DNA of 64,000 nt from Sellimonas caecigallum (GTDB lineage: Bacteria > Bacillota > Clostridia > Lachnospirales > Lachnospiraceae), in contig NZ_CP173660.1 in the NCBI RefSeq assembly GCF_045038405.1, positions 868,001 to 932,000 of the forward strand. The letters run 5' to 3'. Both the position numbers and the translations under genes were made by a program. The notes below the pieces were generated by a model, which saw nothing but the letters and a program-made list of their open reading frames with translations, searched no databases and was not told the DNA's origin. Positions 16,552-24,181 of this stretch are shown here, in pieces. How positions within the stretch are numbered: position 1 is the first letter of the stretch; every line of letters starts with the position of its first letter.

Positions 16552-17886
16552 TCATACCATTCCCAACAGGTGTGTCGCTACCTGGAAGTAGATCAGGATA
16601 GATCCTGCATCTACAATCGTTGTGATCAACGGCGCAGCCATGATGGCCGGGTCGACATGCAGTTTCTTTGCGAATAATGGCAGAATACATCCGATGATCT
16701 TAGCCATAATAATAGTTGCCGTAAGAGAAATGGCAATGAGGACTGCCATCATCGGGTCATGATAACGTACCATGATATAGATTCCGTTTGTCACTGCGAG
16801 GACGACTCCCACAAGCAGAGCGACCCGGAATTCTTTAAACACGACACGGAAAATATCCTGGAAATGAATCTCGTCCAGAGCAAGGCCACGGATTACAAGA
16901 GTGGAGCTCTGAGATCCACAGTTTCCGCCCGTATCCGTAAGCATCGGGATAAAGGATACAAGGAGAGGCAATGCCGCAAATGCCGCTTCGTACCGCGCGA
17001 TGATCGTCTGTGTGATGGTAGCGGAGAGCATCAAAACAAGAAGCCATCCAATCCGGTTTTTTGCATGTACTGCAACTGAAGTCTCAAAATACGTTTTTTC
17101 ACTTGGATTCAAGGCGTTCATGATCTCCATATCTTCCGTGGTTTCGTCCACTATGACATCCAAAGCGTCATCGATAGTCACGATTCCCACCATATATCCC
17201 TGCATATCCAGTACCGGGAGCGCCAGCAAATCATATTTGGCAAACAACCGTGCCGTCTCCTCCTGATCCGTGTGAGTCGTGACGGATATGATTTCCGTCT
17301 CCATCAGTTCTTCCATCTGCAGATCATCATCCATCGTCATCAGGTCTTTCGCCGAAACAATCCCTATCAACCTGCGGTTTTCCAAAATATAGCACGTATA
17401 GATCGTCTCCTTGCGAATTCCCGTTTCCTTTATATGAGCCATGGCCTCTTTGACGGTCGTTGTTTTCTTGAGATCCACATACTCCGTCGTCATAATGCTC
17501 CCCGCACTGTCTTCCGGGTAGTTCAGGATCGTATTGATCTGGTCTCGCTTTTCCTTACTTACATGATCAAGGATCCTTGTCACTAAATTCGCCGGAAGTT
17601 CTTCCAGCAAATCAACAGTATCATCCATGTAAAGATCGTTTAGTAATTCCTGCAGTTCCTTCTCCGTAAACATCTCAACCAGGTACACCTGCATGGAGCT
17701 GCTCATCTGAGCAAACACATCCGCCGCTTTTGACTTCTCAATGAGGCGAAATGCCTGAATCAGCTCTTTATCTTCCAGATCGGCAAGGAGAGCTGCAATG
17801 TCCACAGTATTCATCACTTCCAGAATACTTCTCACTGCCTTGAACTCTTTCTTTTCCAGAAGATCCATAAAAATCTGTTTGTTCAT
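16552..17886 (-). CDS. mgtE: Magnesium transporter MgtE
   Basis: A 444-residue Mg2+ channel of the cytoplasmic membrane. It has the MgtE N domain (residues about 10-125, helical repeats), a CBS pair (about 135-255, including DYPEDSAGSIMTTEYV-like LNYPEDSAGSIMT and SAKDLMTMDDDLQ) and five membrane helices from about residue 285. The pore motif MLTDTGGNCGSQSSTLVIRG is visible. The ribosome site GAAGG is moderate. An M-box riboswitch with terminator controls the transcript, so expression should rise when Mg2+ is low. Confidence 0.96.
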   Translation of the reverse strand: MNKQIFMDLLEKKEFKAVRSILEVMNTVDIAALLADLEDKELIQAFRLIEKSKAADVFAQMSSSMQVYLVEMFTEKELQELLNDLYMDDTVDLLEELPANLVTRILDHVSKEKRDQINTILNYPEDSAGSIMTTEYVDLKKTTTVKEAMAHIKETGIRKETIYTCYILENRRLIGIVSAKDLMTMDDDLQMEELMETEIISVTTHTDQEETARLFAKYDLLALPVLDMQGYMVGIVTIDDALDVIVDETTEDMEIMNALNPSEKTYFETSVAVHAKNRIGWLLVLMLSATITQTIIARYEAAFAALPLLVSFIPMLTDTGGNCGSQSSTLVIRGLALDEIHFQDIFRVVFKEFRVALLVGVVLAVTNGIYIMVRYHDPMMAVLIAISLTATIIMAKIIGCILPLFAKKLHVDPAIMAAPLITTIVDAGSILIYFQVATHLLGMV

Positions 17887-17907
17887 AGCAATACCTTCTT
17901 TCTTTGT

Positions 17908-17943
17908 TCAATTTTTTCTGATCCGTATACTTCTTCGAGTCAT
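17908..17943 (-). CDS. Possible 11-codon leader peptide upstream of mgtE
   Basis: The ORF MTRRSIRIRKN ends 21 bases before the mgtE ATG and begins five bases after a consensus AGGAGG, a better ribosome site than that of mgtE. Five of its eleven residues are Arg or Lys. It lies downstream of the M-box terminator, so it would be made only on read-through transcripts. Its stop is close enough for re-initiation at mgtE. Whether it is translated is unknown. Confidence 0.4.
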   Translation of the reverse strand: MTRRSIRIRKN

Positions 17944-18040
17944 AACTGCCTCCTGCGTCCATTACACTCACCTGCCTTTCTTCTATTATCTTTTTACTGC
18001 AAGCCTTGTGATCATATATATCCGTATTTTTACACATAAA

Positions 18041-18073
18041 ATAAAAAAGCCTCCGGAATCTCATTCCGGAGGG
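18041..18073 (-). terminator. Regulated terminator of the mgtE M-box
   Basis: The stem CTCCGGAAT/ATTCCGGAG with a short loop, followed on the minus strand by GCTTTTTT, lies about 30 bases past the M-box aptamer. It is the expression platform that forms when Mg2+ is high. Confidence 0.92.
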
Positions 18074-18103
18074 ATCACATGCCTTGCTCATCTGCATTTT
18101 CAT

Positions 18104-18256
18104 ACGTTCAAGCTTTAGTATCACAGGGCGTATCAACTGCATTAGGTTATGCCTTCTTTTCGACATACCCTGCTAACCAGCGCATTGTGTCTCCACAAAT
18201 CTGCGGCAGCAATCTTAGGTTTCCCAAATCCCTGTGGTAACCTCACCTACCGAATT
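18104..18256 (-). ncRNA. M-box (ykoK) magnesium riboswitch
   Basis: Conserved M-box blocks appear in order on the minus strand: GGTAGGTGAGG at the 5' end, GATTGCTGCCGCAGA, then AATGCAGTTGAT, and the 3' block CTAAAGCTTGAACG. A strong promoter precedes it, a terminator follows it, and mgtE lies downstream, the standard target of this class. Mg2+ binding favours termination. Confidence 0.95.
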
Positions 18257-18268
18257 ATTTCCTTTACC

Positions 18269-18297
18269 ATCATACTTCCCCTTCCACATTCTGTCAA
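18269..18297 (-). promoter_or_regulatory. Sigma-A promoter of the mgtE leader
   Basis: On the minus strand TTGACA (18292-18297), a 17-base spacer and TATGAT (18269-18274) place transcription start a few bases before the M-box. Confidence 0.88.
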
Positions 18298-18328
18298 GTT
18301 TTTATTTCATTCTTTCCAAATGTGCTAT

Positions 18329-18345
18329 ATACTAAAGATTAGTAT
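18329..18345 (+). promoter_or_regulatory. Inverted repeat at the response-regulator promoter
   Basis: ATACTA-N5-TAGTAT forms a perfect 6-bp dyad. It includes a possible -10 (TATACT, 18328-18333). It lies 50 bases before the TTG start of the response regulator. It may be an autoregulatory site; the binding protein is unknown. Confidence 0.45.
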
Positions 18346-18394
18346 GAAGGCTGATTTCGCCTTTCCATTTCACATAATCAAGGAGGCTGATACT

Positions 18395-19069
18395 TTGCGG
18401 ATACTGATTGCAGAAGACGAAAAAGATTTAAACCGGATCCTTACCTCTAGACTTAGAGAGGAGCATTACAGTGTGGACTCTTGCCTGAACGGCCAGGAAG
18501 TCTTGGACTATCTTGCCTGTGCAGAATATGATGCGCTGATCCTCGATATCATGATGCCTGTTATGGACGGACTGACTGTCCTAAAGACAATACGCAGGCG
18601 TCGGATCAATACCCCCGTTCTTCTTCTGACTGCAAAAGACAGCATTGAAGACCGGGTCGCTGGGCTGGATGCAGGGGCAAATGATTATCTTGTAAAGCCG
18701 TTCGCATTTGAAGAACTTTTAGCCAGGATCCGTGTGCTGCTGCGCCGTCCTTCGGCCACTCCAACCAACTGTTTACAGATCGCCAACCTGAAAGTGCTTC
18801 TTGACACCCACCAAGTCTACCGCGGCGACACAGAGATCAAACTGTCCGGGAAAGAATTCTCTCTGCTCCGCTATATGATCCAGAACGAAGGTATCGTACT
18901 TTCCCGCGCAAAGCTGGAACAGCACATCTGGAACTATGATTTTACAGGGGGATCCAACGTTATTGATGTCTATATCCGGTATCTGCGCCGGAAGATTGAC
19001 GACGGATACGAACCAAAATTGATCCACACAGTCCGGGGCGCCGGATATGTATTGAGGAAGCCATTATGA
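18395..19069 (+). CDS. OmpR-family two-component response regulator
   Basis: A 224-residue regulator. The receiver domain (about 1-115) has the acidic pair EDE near the start, phospho-acceptor Asp in LILDIMMPVMDG (about residue 51) and Lys in LVKPFAF. The winged-helix DNA-binding domain (about 125-222) ends with the classic RRKIDDGYEPKLIHTVRGAGYVL. I choose the TTG at 18395, four bases after AGGAGGCTGA-type site; the frame is open further upstream but that DNA is the mgtE M-box promoter region on the other strand. It overlaps the histidine kinase by four bases. Confidence 0.93.
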   Translation: MRILIAEDEKDLNRILTSRLREEHYSVDSCLNGQEVLDYLACAEYDALILDIMMPVMDGLTVLKTIRRRRINTPVLLLTAKDSIEDRVAGLDAGANDYLVKPFAFEELLARIRVLLRRPSATPTNCLQIANLKVLLDTHQVYRGDTEIKLSGKEFSLLRYMIQNEGIVLSRAKLEQHIWNYDFTGGSNVIDVYIRYLRRKIDDGYEPKLIHTVRGAGYVLRKPL

Positions 19070-20418
19070 AACGCATGTCATTAAAACTGAAACTCACACT
19101 TATTTATACATTTTTCATGATGCTTGTAACGTGTGTAGCTCTTGGAATCTTATTTTCCCTCAGCAACAAAGAAGTACTTTCCTCCAAAAGAATGCAGCTT
19201 CAAAAGCATGTTCAGGAAAGTATGGAAGATATTGGATCCGATGCTGGAAAACTGAAAGTGGATTCCGATTTTTATAATCTGGAGGACAATATCTATCTTT
19301 CCCTTTACGGAACAAACGGAGATTTTCTGTACGGACGCGTTCCATACGGTTTCGACAAACAGCCAGACTTTCAGGACGGAAGGCTGCGTACCATCACGGA
19401 AAATTCTTCGGAATGGTTTGTATTTGATTTGGAGTACTATGCAGAAGACTATGGACCTGTCTACATTCGGGGCATTACTTCTGTGACACGGGCGGAGGAA
19501 GGTTTCCTCATCACACTCCGCTTTGCCATGATCATTCTGCCGCTTCTTGTGATTCTTACAGCCATCATCGGATACAGGTTTACACGGCGTACGCTGAAAC
19601 CAGTTCGTCTCATCACAGAAACGGTTCGGAAAATCCAAGCGGACGAAGACCTGTCCCGTCGGGTAGATCTCGGAGACGGAAAGGACGAGATCTACCATCT
19701 TGCCAACACTTTTGATCAGCTTTTGGAGCAGCTGGAAAAGGCCTTCGGGCGTGAGAAACAGTTTACATCTGATGTCTCCCATGAGCTTCGAACACCCATT
19801 ACCGTCATCCTTACCCAGTGTGACGCCCTTCTCACAGATCCGACACTGACATCCAGTCAGCGGGCCCAGTTGGAACTGATTGAGCGCAAAGCACAGAATA
19901 TGGCACAGATGATTTCCCAGCTCCTTCTCCTATCCAGAGCAGACCAGGGACGCCAAAAGCTTACCCTTGAGTGCCTGAATATCAGCGAACTCATGGAAAT
20001 GACAGCGGAAGAACAGCAATTGCTTGCCCATGAAAAGCAGATTACAATCCACCAGGAAATCGAACCGGACATCTGGTACAATGTAGATGAAACATTCTTC
20101 ATCCGCATGCTGACAAACCTCTTTTCCAACGCGGTGTCCTATGGAAAACAAGGCGGAAACATATACGCCCGCCTGTCTGTACAGAACAATTTCATCACAG
20201 GCTCCATAGAAGATGACGGCATCGGCATCTCCAAAGACGTTCTGCCCCATATCTGGGAACGATTCTACCGGGCAGACACCTCACGCACTGATTCGGGACA
20301 TTCGGGGCTTGGACTTTCCATGACCAAATGGATCGTGGAAGCGCACGGGGGAACTATTACTGCAGAAAGCGAACTCGGAAAAGGCAGCACATTTACATTT
20401 CTCCTTCCACTAAAATAG
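19066..20418 (+). CDS. Sensor histidine kinase of the HAMP/HisKA class
   Basis: A 450-residue membrane sensor. Membrane helices are at about residues 9-30 and 148-170, enclosing an extracytoplasmic sensor region. A HAMP-like linker follows (RRTLKPVRLITETVRKI). The H-box is TSDVSHELRTPITVI. The N-box (NLFSNAVSYG), G1 (DDGIGI) and G2 (HSGLGLSMTKWIVEAHGG) make up the ATPase. All catalytic motifs are intact. It overlaps the regulator by ATGA. The signal is unknown; the nearby PepSY lipoprotein or MerR-ABC operon could be targets but no direct evidence is seen. Confidence 0.94.
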   Translation: MKRMSLKLKLTLIYTFFMMLVTCVALGILFSLSNKEVLSSKRMQLQKHVQESMEDIGSDAGKLKVDSDFYNLEDNIYLSLYGTNGDFLYGRVPYGFDKQPDFQDGRLRTITENSSEWFVFDLEYYAEDYGPVYIRGITSVTRAEEGFLITLRFAMIILPLLVILTAIIGYRFTRRTLKPVRLITETVRKIQADEDLSRRVDLGDGKDEIYHLANTFDQLLEQLEKAFGREKQFTSDVSHELRTPITVILTQCDALLTDPTLTSSQRAQLELIERKAQNMAQMISQLLLLSRADQGRQKLTLECLNISELMEMTAEEQQLLAHEKQITIHQEIEPDIWYNVDETFFIRMLTNLFSNAVSYGKQGGNIYARLSVQNNFITGSIEDDGIGISKDVLPHIWERFYRADTSRTDSGHSGLGLSMTKWIVEAHGGTITAESELGKGSTFTFLLPLK

Positions 20419-20432
20419 TTTTCTGTTATCAG

Positions 20433-20471
20433 AAAAAGAGTCTTGGGACTATACTCCAAGACTCTTTTTTT
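20433..20471. terminator. Bidirectional terminator between the kinase and the ABC permease
   Basis: AAAAAGAGTCTTGGG pairs with CCAAGACTCTTTTTT across a short loop. U-runs on both strands serve the convergent genes. Confidence 0.9.
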
Positions 20472-21186
20472 ACATATCTTTAGTATGAGATATAAGCATG
20501 CCGCATGTGATTACTGCCACACAAAATGCAGCTATAAAATACCACAGATTTTCAAACCGAAATCCATTGTTCAACATTAATCTATATCCCCAGAAAGCAG
20601 GGAAAATGCGTCCTGACATTTCCAGAAAATTTGGCAGCAAATCAGCAGGAAACATGATCCCCGAAAGCAGGATAGATGGTAAAAATACAAGCTGTGCGAT
20701 CATTGTTAGCTTCGCCTGATTTTTTACGATCAGTCCCAATATACTTCCAATGCTGAGCGATACCACTATGTATATGGCAAGCGCAAGAAAAAATCTCGGT
20801 AAATGTATCGGTAAAATCGCCTCAAACAATACAGGGGCAAACAGCAGTATAATAATACAGGTAATCATCAAATGGACAAATGTGGAAAAAAACATCGTGA
20901 CAAGACCTAAGTATAAAGGCACTCCGTTTGCCTTATAAACCTTTTTTACATCGCTTCCATAAGTTTCCATCAGCGATGGCGGCAATCCGATAAATGCTCC
21001 CATTGAAACGCTCATCACGATCATAGATTGTATCAGCGTATCTCTCATCTTAGGCATAACAGATGTAAAAATACCGCCCATGAGAAGGAAGAAAATAAGA
21101 GGAACGATATAGCAGGTAACCAACAAAGATTTGCTTCTTATATCCAGTTTCCACTGTAACGCAGCGCCATACAAAAAACCACTCAT
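20470..21186 (-). CDS. ABC-2 type transporter permease
   Basis: A 238-residue membrane protein with six predicted helices and an ABC-2 fold (LLVTCYIVPLIFFLLMGGIF near residue 20 and LLSGIMFPADLLPNFLEMSGRIFP near residue 170). It forms the channel of a drug or lipid exporter. It overlaps the ATPase gene by four bases and is the last gene of the MerR-ATPase-permease operon. Exporter direction is inferred from the family; the substrate is not known. Confidence 0.87.
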   Translation of the reverse strand: MSGFLYGAALQWKLDIRSKSLLVTCYIVPLIFFLLMGGIFTSVMPKMRDTLIQSMIVMSVSMGAFIGLPPSLMETYGSDVKKVYKANGVPLYLGLVTMFFSTFVHLMITCIIILLFAPVLFEAILPIHLPRFFLALAIYIVVSLSIGSILGLIVKNQAKLTMIAQLVFLPSILLSGIMFPADLLPNFLEMSGRIFPAFWGYRLMLNNGFRFENLWYFIAAFCVAVITCGMLISHTKDM

Positions 21187-21998
21187 GATCCTTCCCTCCT
21201 TGCCATTTCAATAAAATGCTGTTCAAGTGTACCTTTATCAACTTTAATATCCAACACTCCAATACCCCTGTGTTTTAATTCTCCGAGCAGGGAAAGTAAG
21301 GCATCTTCTATATTATCCGTTTCAAAAGTGTTGGTCCCTTGCTGCGTTTTGATATGAATACGGTATTTTTTCCCAACTTTTTCGGTCAGCTCCGAAACCG
21401 TACCACAAAAAGCAATCTTGCCGCCATTCAAAATTGCAATACGGTCGCATAATGTTTCTACTTCCGCCATATCATGGCTTGCTAGCACAATCGTTTTGCC
21501 TTTGGATTGAAGTTTTCGGATTTGTTCGTGCAGTGACAGCCTGCCTTCCACATCAACTCCCGCCGTTGGCTCATCAAGAAAAATAATATCCGGATTGCCG
21601 ACAAGTGCAAGAGCGAGGTGTAATCGCCTTTTTTGCCCTGTTGACAGCTGGATATATTGTTTCTTTTCCATTTCTTTTATACCGAGATTCTCAATCATAA
21701 CATCGTCAATCTTTGCCTTATTCCATTTCGCAAACAGTTTTACAGCTTCCATTGGTTTCATGTGAGAAGGCAAAGATGATGATTGTAACTGAATCCCCAT
21801 TTTACCGTTTACCGTGATCATACCGCTGTCATAAGTTCTCAAACCTTCGATACATTCAAAAGCAGTTGTCTTTCCTGCTCCGTTTACGCCAAGCAAGGCA
21901 AAAATCTCTCCTGGCTCGACCTGAAAATCAAGTCCTTTGAGAACCACATGGCTGCCATAACTTTTCTTTAATTCACAAACCTGTATAGCACTTCTCAT
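21183..21998 (-). CDS. ABC transporter ATP-binding protein (drug-export type)
   Basis: A 271-residue ATPase. Walker A is GVNGAGKTT near residue 38, the signature is LSTGQKRRLHLALAL, Walker B is IIFLDEPTAGVD, and the H-loop is ASHD. It belongs to the CcmA/DRA exporter group. About 65 residues after the ATPase core form a small C-terminal domain typical of these proteins. It overlaps the MerR stop and the permease start by four bases each, so the three genes are one translational unit. Confidence 0.93.
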   Translation of the reverse strand: MRSAIQVCELKKSYGSHVVLKGLDFQVEPGEIFALLGVNGAGKTTAFECIEGLRTYDSGMITVNGKMGIQLQSSSLPSHMKPMEAVKLFAKWNKAKIDDVMIENLGIKEMEKKQYIQLSTGQKRRLHLALALVGNPDIIFLDEPTAGVDVEGRLSLHEQIRKLQSKGKTIVLASHDMAEVETLCDRIAILNGGKIAFCGTVSELTEKVGKKYRIHIKTQQGTNTFETDNIEDALLSLLGELKHRGIGVLDIKVDKGTLEQHFIEMARREGS

Positions 21999-22795
21999 TT
22001 TTTTGCCTCCTCAAACGGATTCACTCCGAGCCTGGAAAAGTACACCTGCAAAGCTGGCTCTAAATAATCGTTCACGATTTTTTGCTTTTCTTCCCATGCA
22101 TTTGCTGCAGTATCAATCTGTCCAATTTCCATCAGTTTGGGCAGCATGCTCATATCTCCGTTCGTAAACTCCATGATCAATTCCCAATACATTTTTGTAA
22201 TCTGTTGGCTTTTTTCGCTTTCAGGCAGCACATTGTCTTTTTTTAACCGTACAATTTCATCACTCAAATGGTTAAATCTTTCCATAAAGTCCAACCCGCT
22301 TTTTTTATCAAATTGACCGCGTATATGGTCAAGCGTATCATCGTCGAAGAGCTTAATGAGGTAGTAAAATTCATTGTTCATCTGCAGATTGACGATAATA
22401 TCCGCATATTTTTTAAAATTTACTGTCTTCATTTGCAGCACTTCTGCTTTTAACTGTTCTATCGCCGTCAAAGAAGCGGTCAGCTGATCTATTTTTTTAC
22501 GTATATTATTTGCCTGCTCTGTAAGAGCGTTTGCAACATCGGAAGGTGTCTCTAAAGAAATCAGATGTTGTTTTATATCGTCCAAAGAAAACCCCAGTGA
22601 TTTCAAAGATATAATCTGATGAAGGGTAATCAAATCCTTATCTGTATAAAGCCTTCGCCCTCCCTCGCTTTCTGCTGATGGGGAAAGCAGCCCTTCTTTA
22701 TCGTAGTATTGCAAAGTACGGACGGTAACGCCCATTTTCTTTGCCATTTCTCCAACTGTCATAAACCCCGGCGGTATTGCTCTGTATTTTGCCAT
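21995..22795 (-). CDS. MerR-family transcriptional activator
   Basis: A 266-residue regulator. The N-terminal MerR winged helix (FMTVGEMAKKMGVTVRTLQY, then YDKEGLLSP) is followed by a coiled-coil dimer helix near residues 80-120. The remaining 140 residues are a helical effector domain resembling TipAS-type antibiotic-binding domains. I prefer the ATG at 22795 (MAKYRAIPPG), ten bases from AGGAGG; an ATG six bases upstream is too close to the site. Its own promoter has the stretched spacer that MerR proteins remodel. It probably induces the downstream ABC exporter when it binds a drug. Confidence 0.9.
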   Translation of the reverse strand: MAKYRAIPPGFMTVGEMAKKMGVTVRTLQYYDKEGLLSPSAESEGGRRLYTDKDLITLHQIISLKSLGFSLDDIKQHLISLETPSDVANALTEQANNIRKKIDQLTASLTAIEQLKAEVLQMKTVNFKKYADIIVNLQMNNEFYYLIKLFDDDTLDHIRGQFDKKSGLDFMERFNHLSDEIVRLKKDNVLPESEKSQQITKMYWELIMEFTNGDMSMLPKLMEIGQIDTAANAWEEKQKIVNDYLEPALQVYFSRLGVNPFEEAKK

Positions 22796-22818
22796 AATCA
22801 TTTCGCCTCCTGACACAT

Positions 22819-22849
22819 ATTATAGATCATTACGCTGCGTCACGAGCAA
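22819..22849 (-). promoter_or_regulatory. MerR-type promoter with 19-bp spacer
   Basis: On the minus strand TTGCTC (22844-22849) and TATAAT (22819-22824) are separated by exactly 19 bases. The spacer holds the near-palindrome TGACGC-A-GCGTAA. This geometry is diagnostic of MerR-activated promoters. The nearest protein is a MerR regulator, so autoregulation is very likely. Confidence 0.85.
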
Positions 22850-22881
22850 TACTATATTTGAGAAAAGACAACCTTAAGGAC

Positions 22882-22953
22882 ATGACACGCGGTAAATACG
22901 GGTACCTGCCTTTCGAACATTTAAGGAAAAATTTGGGAATTACTGTTAAATAA
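22882..22953 (+). other. 23-codon open frame of uncertain meaning in a 335-bp spacer
   Basis: The space between MerR and PepSY has no long gene. A short frame, beginning MTRGKYGYLPFEHLRKN, reads like the end of a protein but has no good ribosome site. It may be a remnant or chance. The rest of the spacer holds the MerR promoter and the PepSY promoter. Confidence 0.2.
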
Positions 22954-23039
22954 AAATAGAAAAGCAACGTATTTCCGCTGTTTCTCGGCACTTTTTTAAT
23001 GAAAAATCCTTCTCAAAAAAAATTTAAAAAGTTTTGAGA

Positions 23040-23078
23040 TTTAATCTTCCTTTAATCTTGGAATCCTATACTTTAATC
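23040..23078 (+). promoter_or_regulatory. PepSY-gene promoter with 11-bp direct repeats
   Basis: TTTAATCTTCC (23040-23050) and TTTAATCTTGG (23051-23061) are adjacent 11-bp direct repeats covering the -35 region. TATACT at 23067-23072 is the -10. A third TTTAATC is at 23072-23078. OmpR/PhoB-type response regulators bind such one-turn repeats and replace the -35. An 8-bp inverted repeat TCTCAAAA/TTTTGAGA lies just upstream (23011-23039). Confidence 0.6.
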
Positions 23079-23130
23079 AACAACAAACAAGAAACAAAAA
23101 ACAAGCCGGAAGGCGAAAGGAGAATTTATT

Positions 23131-23742
23131 ATGAAGAAAAGATATATTTTAACAGCACTTATCTCTGCAACATTACTTGGTCTCGCAGCAGGATGCGGAA
23201 GCGGAAAAGATATCGGCGAAGCCGAAGCTAAAAAAGTAGCTCTGGAAAACGCAGGCGTTCAGGAATCCGATGCCACAAGAATCCGTGTCTCCAAAGACAG
23301 AGATGACGGAATGACAATCTATGATGTACAATTTGATGTAAATGAAAAAGAATATGACTACGAAATCAACGCAGAAAACGGCGAAATCCTAAGCTCTGAT
23401 GTTGACACCGATGAAAACTATGCAAACCAGCAAAATCAGAATGGTGCCACCGACACAGGAAATACGGCCCAAAATAATAATACCAACACAACCGATGACA
23501 CCCAGCAGCAGAATACACAAACTACAAACAATGCAAACGTAAAAATCAGCGAGGCAGATGCAAAAAAAGCCGCTCTGGACAGAGTACCTGGAGCCTCCGA
23601 AACTGATTTAAAAATGGAACTGGAATTTGATGACGGCAAATACACTTACGAAGGAGATATCATCTATCAGCAAAAAGAATACGAATTTGAAATTGACGCA
23701 AATACAGGCACATTTCTAAAATGGAGCGAAGAAAACCTGTAA
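23131..23742 (+). CDS. Lipoprotein with two PepSY domains
   Basis: A 203-residue exported protein. The signal ends in the lipobox LAAGC (Cys22). PepSY domain 1 covers about residues 28-90 and domain 2 about residues 138-200. They are joined by a 45-residue Asn/Thr/Gln-rich linker. Each PepSY unit ends in a matching block, IYDVQFDVNEKEYDYEINAE and YEFEIDANTG. PepSY proteins are thought to inhibit secreted peptidases or sense envelope stress. AGGAG precedes the ATG. A palindromic repeat lies 25 bp after the stop. Confidence 0.85.
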   Translation: MKKRYILTALISATLLGLAAGCGSGKDIGEAEAKKVALENAGVQESDATRIRVSKDRDDGMTIYDVQFDVNEKEYDYEINAENGEILSSDVDTDENYANQQNQNGATDTGNTAQNNNTNTTDDTQQQNTQTTNNANVKISEADAKKAALDRVPGASETDLKMELEFDDGKYTYEGDIIYQQKEYEFEIDANTGTFLKWSEENL

Positions 23743-23766
23743 GTCTAAGGGTTTTACAGATGATAT

Positions 23767-23795
23767 GGGGACGTGTTCCGACTAGCAGGTACACG
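23767..23795. repeat. GGGGACG-type palindromic repeat, copy 2 (degenerate)
   Basis: GGGGACGTGTTCCGACTAGC then AGGTACACG. The left arm matches copies 1 and 3, but the right arm lacks the closing CGTCCCC, so this copy is truncated or decayed. Confidence 0.6.
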
Positions 23796-23845
23796 AAGTA
23801 GAAATCCAGAAAATGTCAGTAAACCGCGGAAATTCAATAAAAATC

Positions 23846-23883
23846 ACGGGGACGTGTTCCGATCAGTCGGAACACGTCCCCGT
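23846..23883. repeat. GGGGACG-type palindromic repeat, copy 3 (perfect)
   Basis: A perfect 17-bp stem: ACGGGGACGTGTTCCGA and TCGGAACACGTCCCCGT, with loop TCAG. It lies 63 bp from copy 2 and 23 bp from the end of the epimerase remnant. It is REP-like and may also act as a hairpin barrier to transcription. Confidence 0.8.
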
Positions 23884-23905
23884 TCTTTGTTTTTCTAAAT
23901 TTTTG

Positions 23906-24110
23906 TTATTTTTCATACAATTCTATCTGTACCGTATAGTCCAGTTTTTGTTCTGGTTCGACAAATTTGAGTCTTTTTTGTTTTCTCATTTGGTCTCGTC
24001 CATCCGGATAGCAGTTTCCACATTCCAATCCCAGCACGTAGTCTCTTACCCCCATCATTTTCCATTCAGTAAAGCTGTCTAGTTTTTGGGGATCGAAGTG
24101 GAGCTGGTGT
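23906..24110 (-). pseudogene. 3' remnant of the DUF4432 epimerase-like gene, cut off by the IS
   Basis: Reading the minus strand from the IS end gives LHFDPQKLDSFTEWK. After a one-base shift at an A5 tract (24058-24062) it continues KMMGVRDYVLGLECGNCYPDG and on to a stop at 23906. This is the expected C-terminal end of the aldose-1-epimerase-like DUF4432 protein whose start is at 26594. The extra base is a second lesion, or a homopolymer sequencing error. Confidence 0.8.
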
Positions 24111-24181
24111 GCTACCCGTCAAGTAGACAATGAAAAAAATATAAAATTTTTGTGTTGCCCGGTTTGTGCCGGGCAATATTT

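Noticed and set aside
17768..18166. Open frame of 132 codons on the minus strand over the M-box
   Set aside because: It overlaps a structured riboswitch, its terminator and the start of mgtE in another frame. It has no recognisable domain.
18149..18394. Long upstream extension of the response-regulator frame
   Set aside because: This DNA overlaps the M-box region and promoter of mgtE on the other strand. The TTG at 18395 has AGGAGG and begins exactly at the conserved receiver strand.
20419..20470. Link of the two-component pair at 18395 with the ABC exporter at 20470
   Set aside because: The genes are convergent and share a terminator. The exporter has its own MerR gene and promoter.
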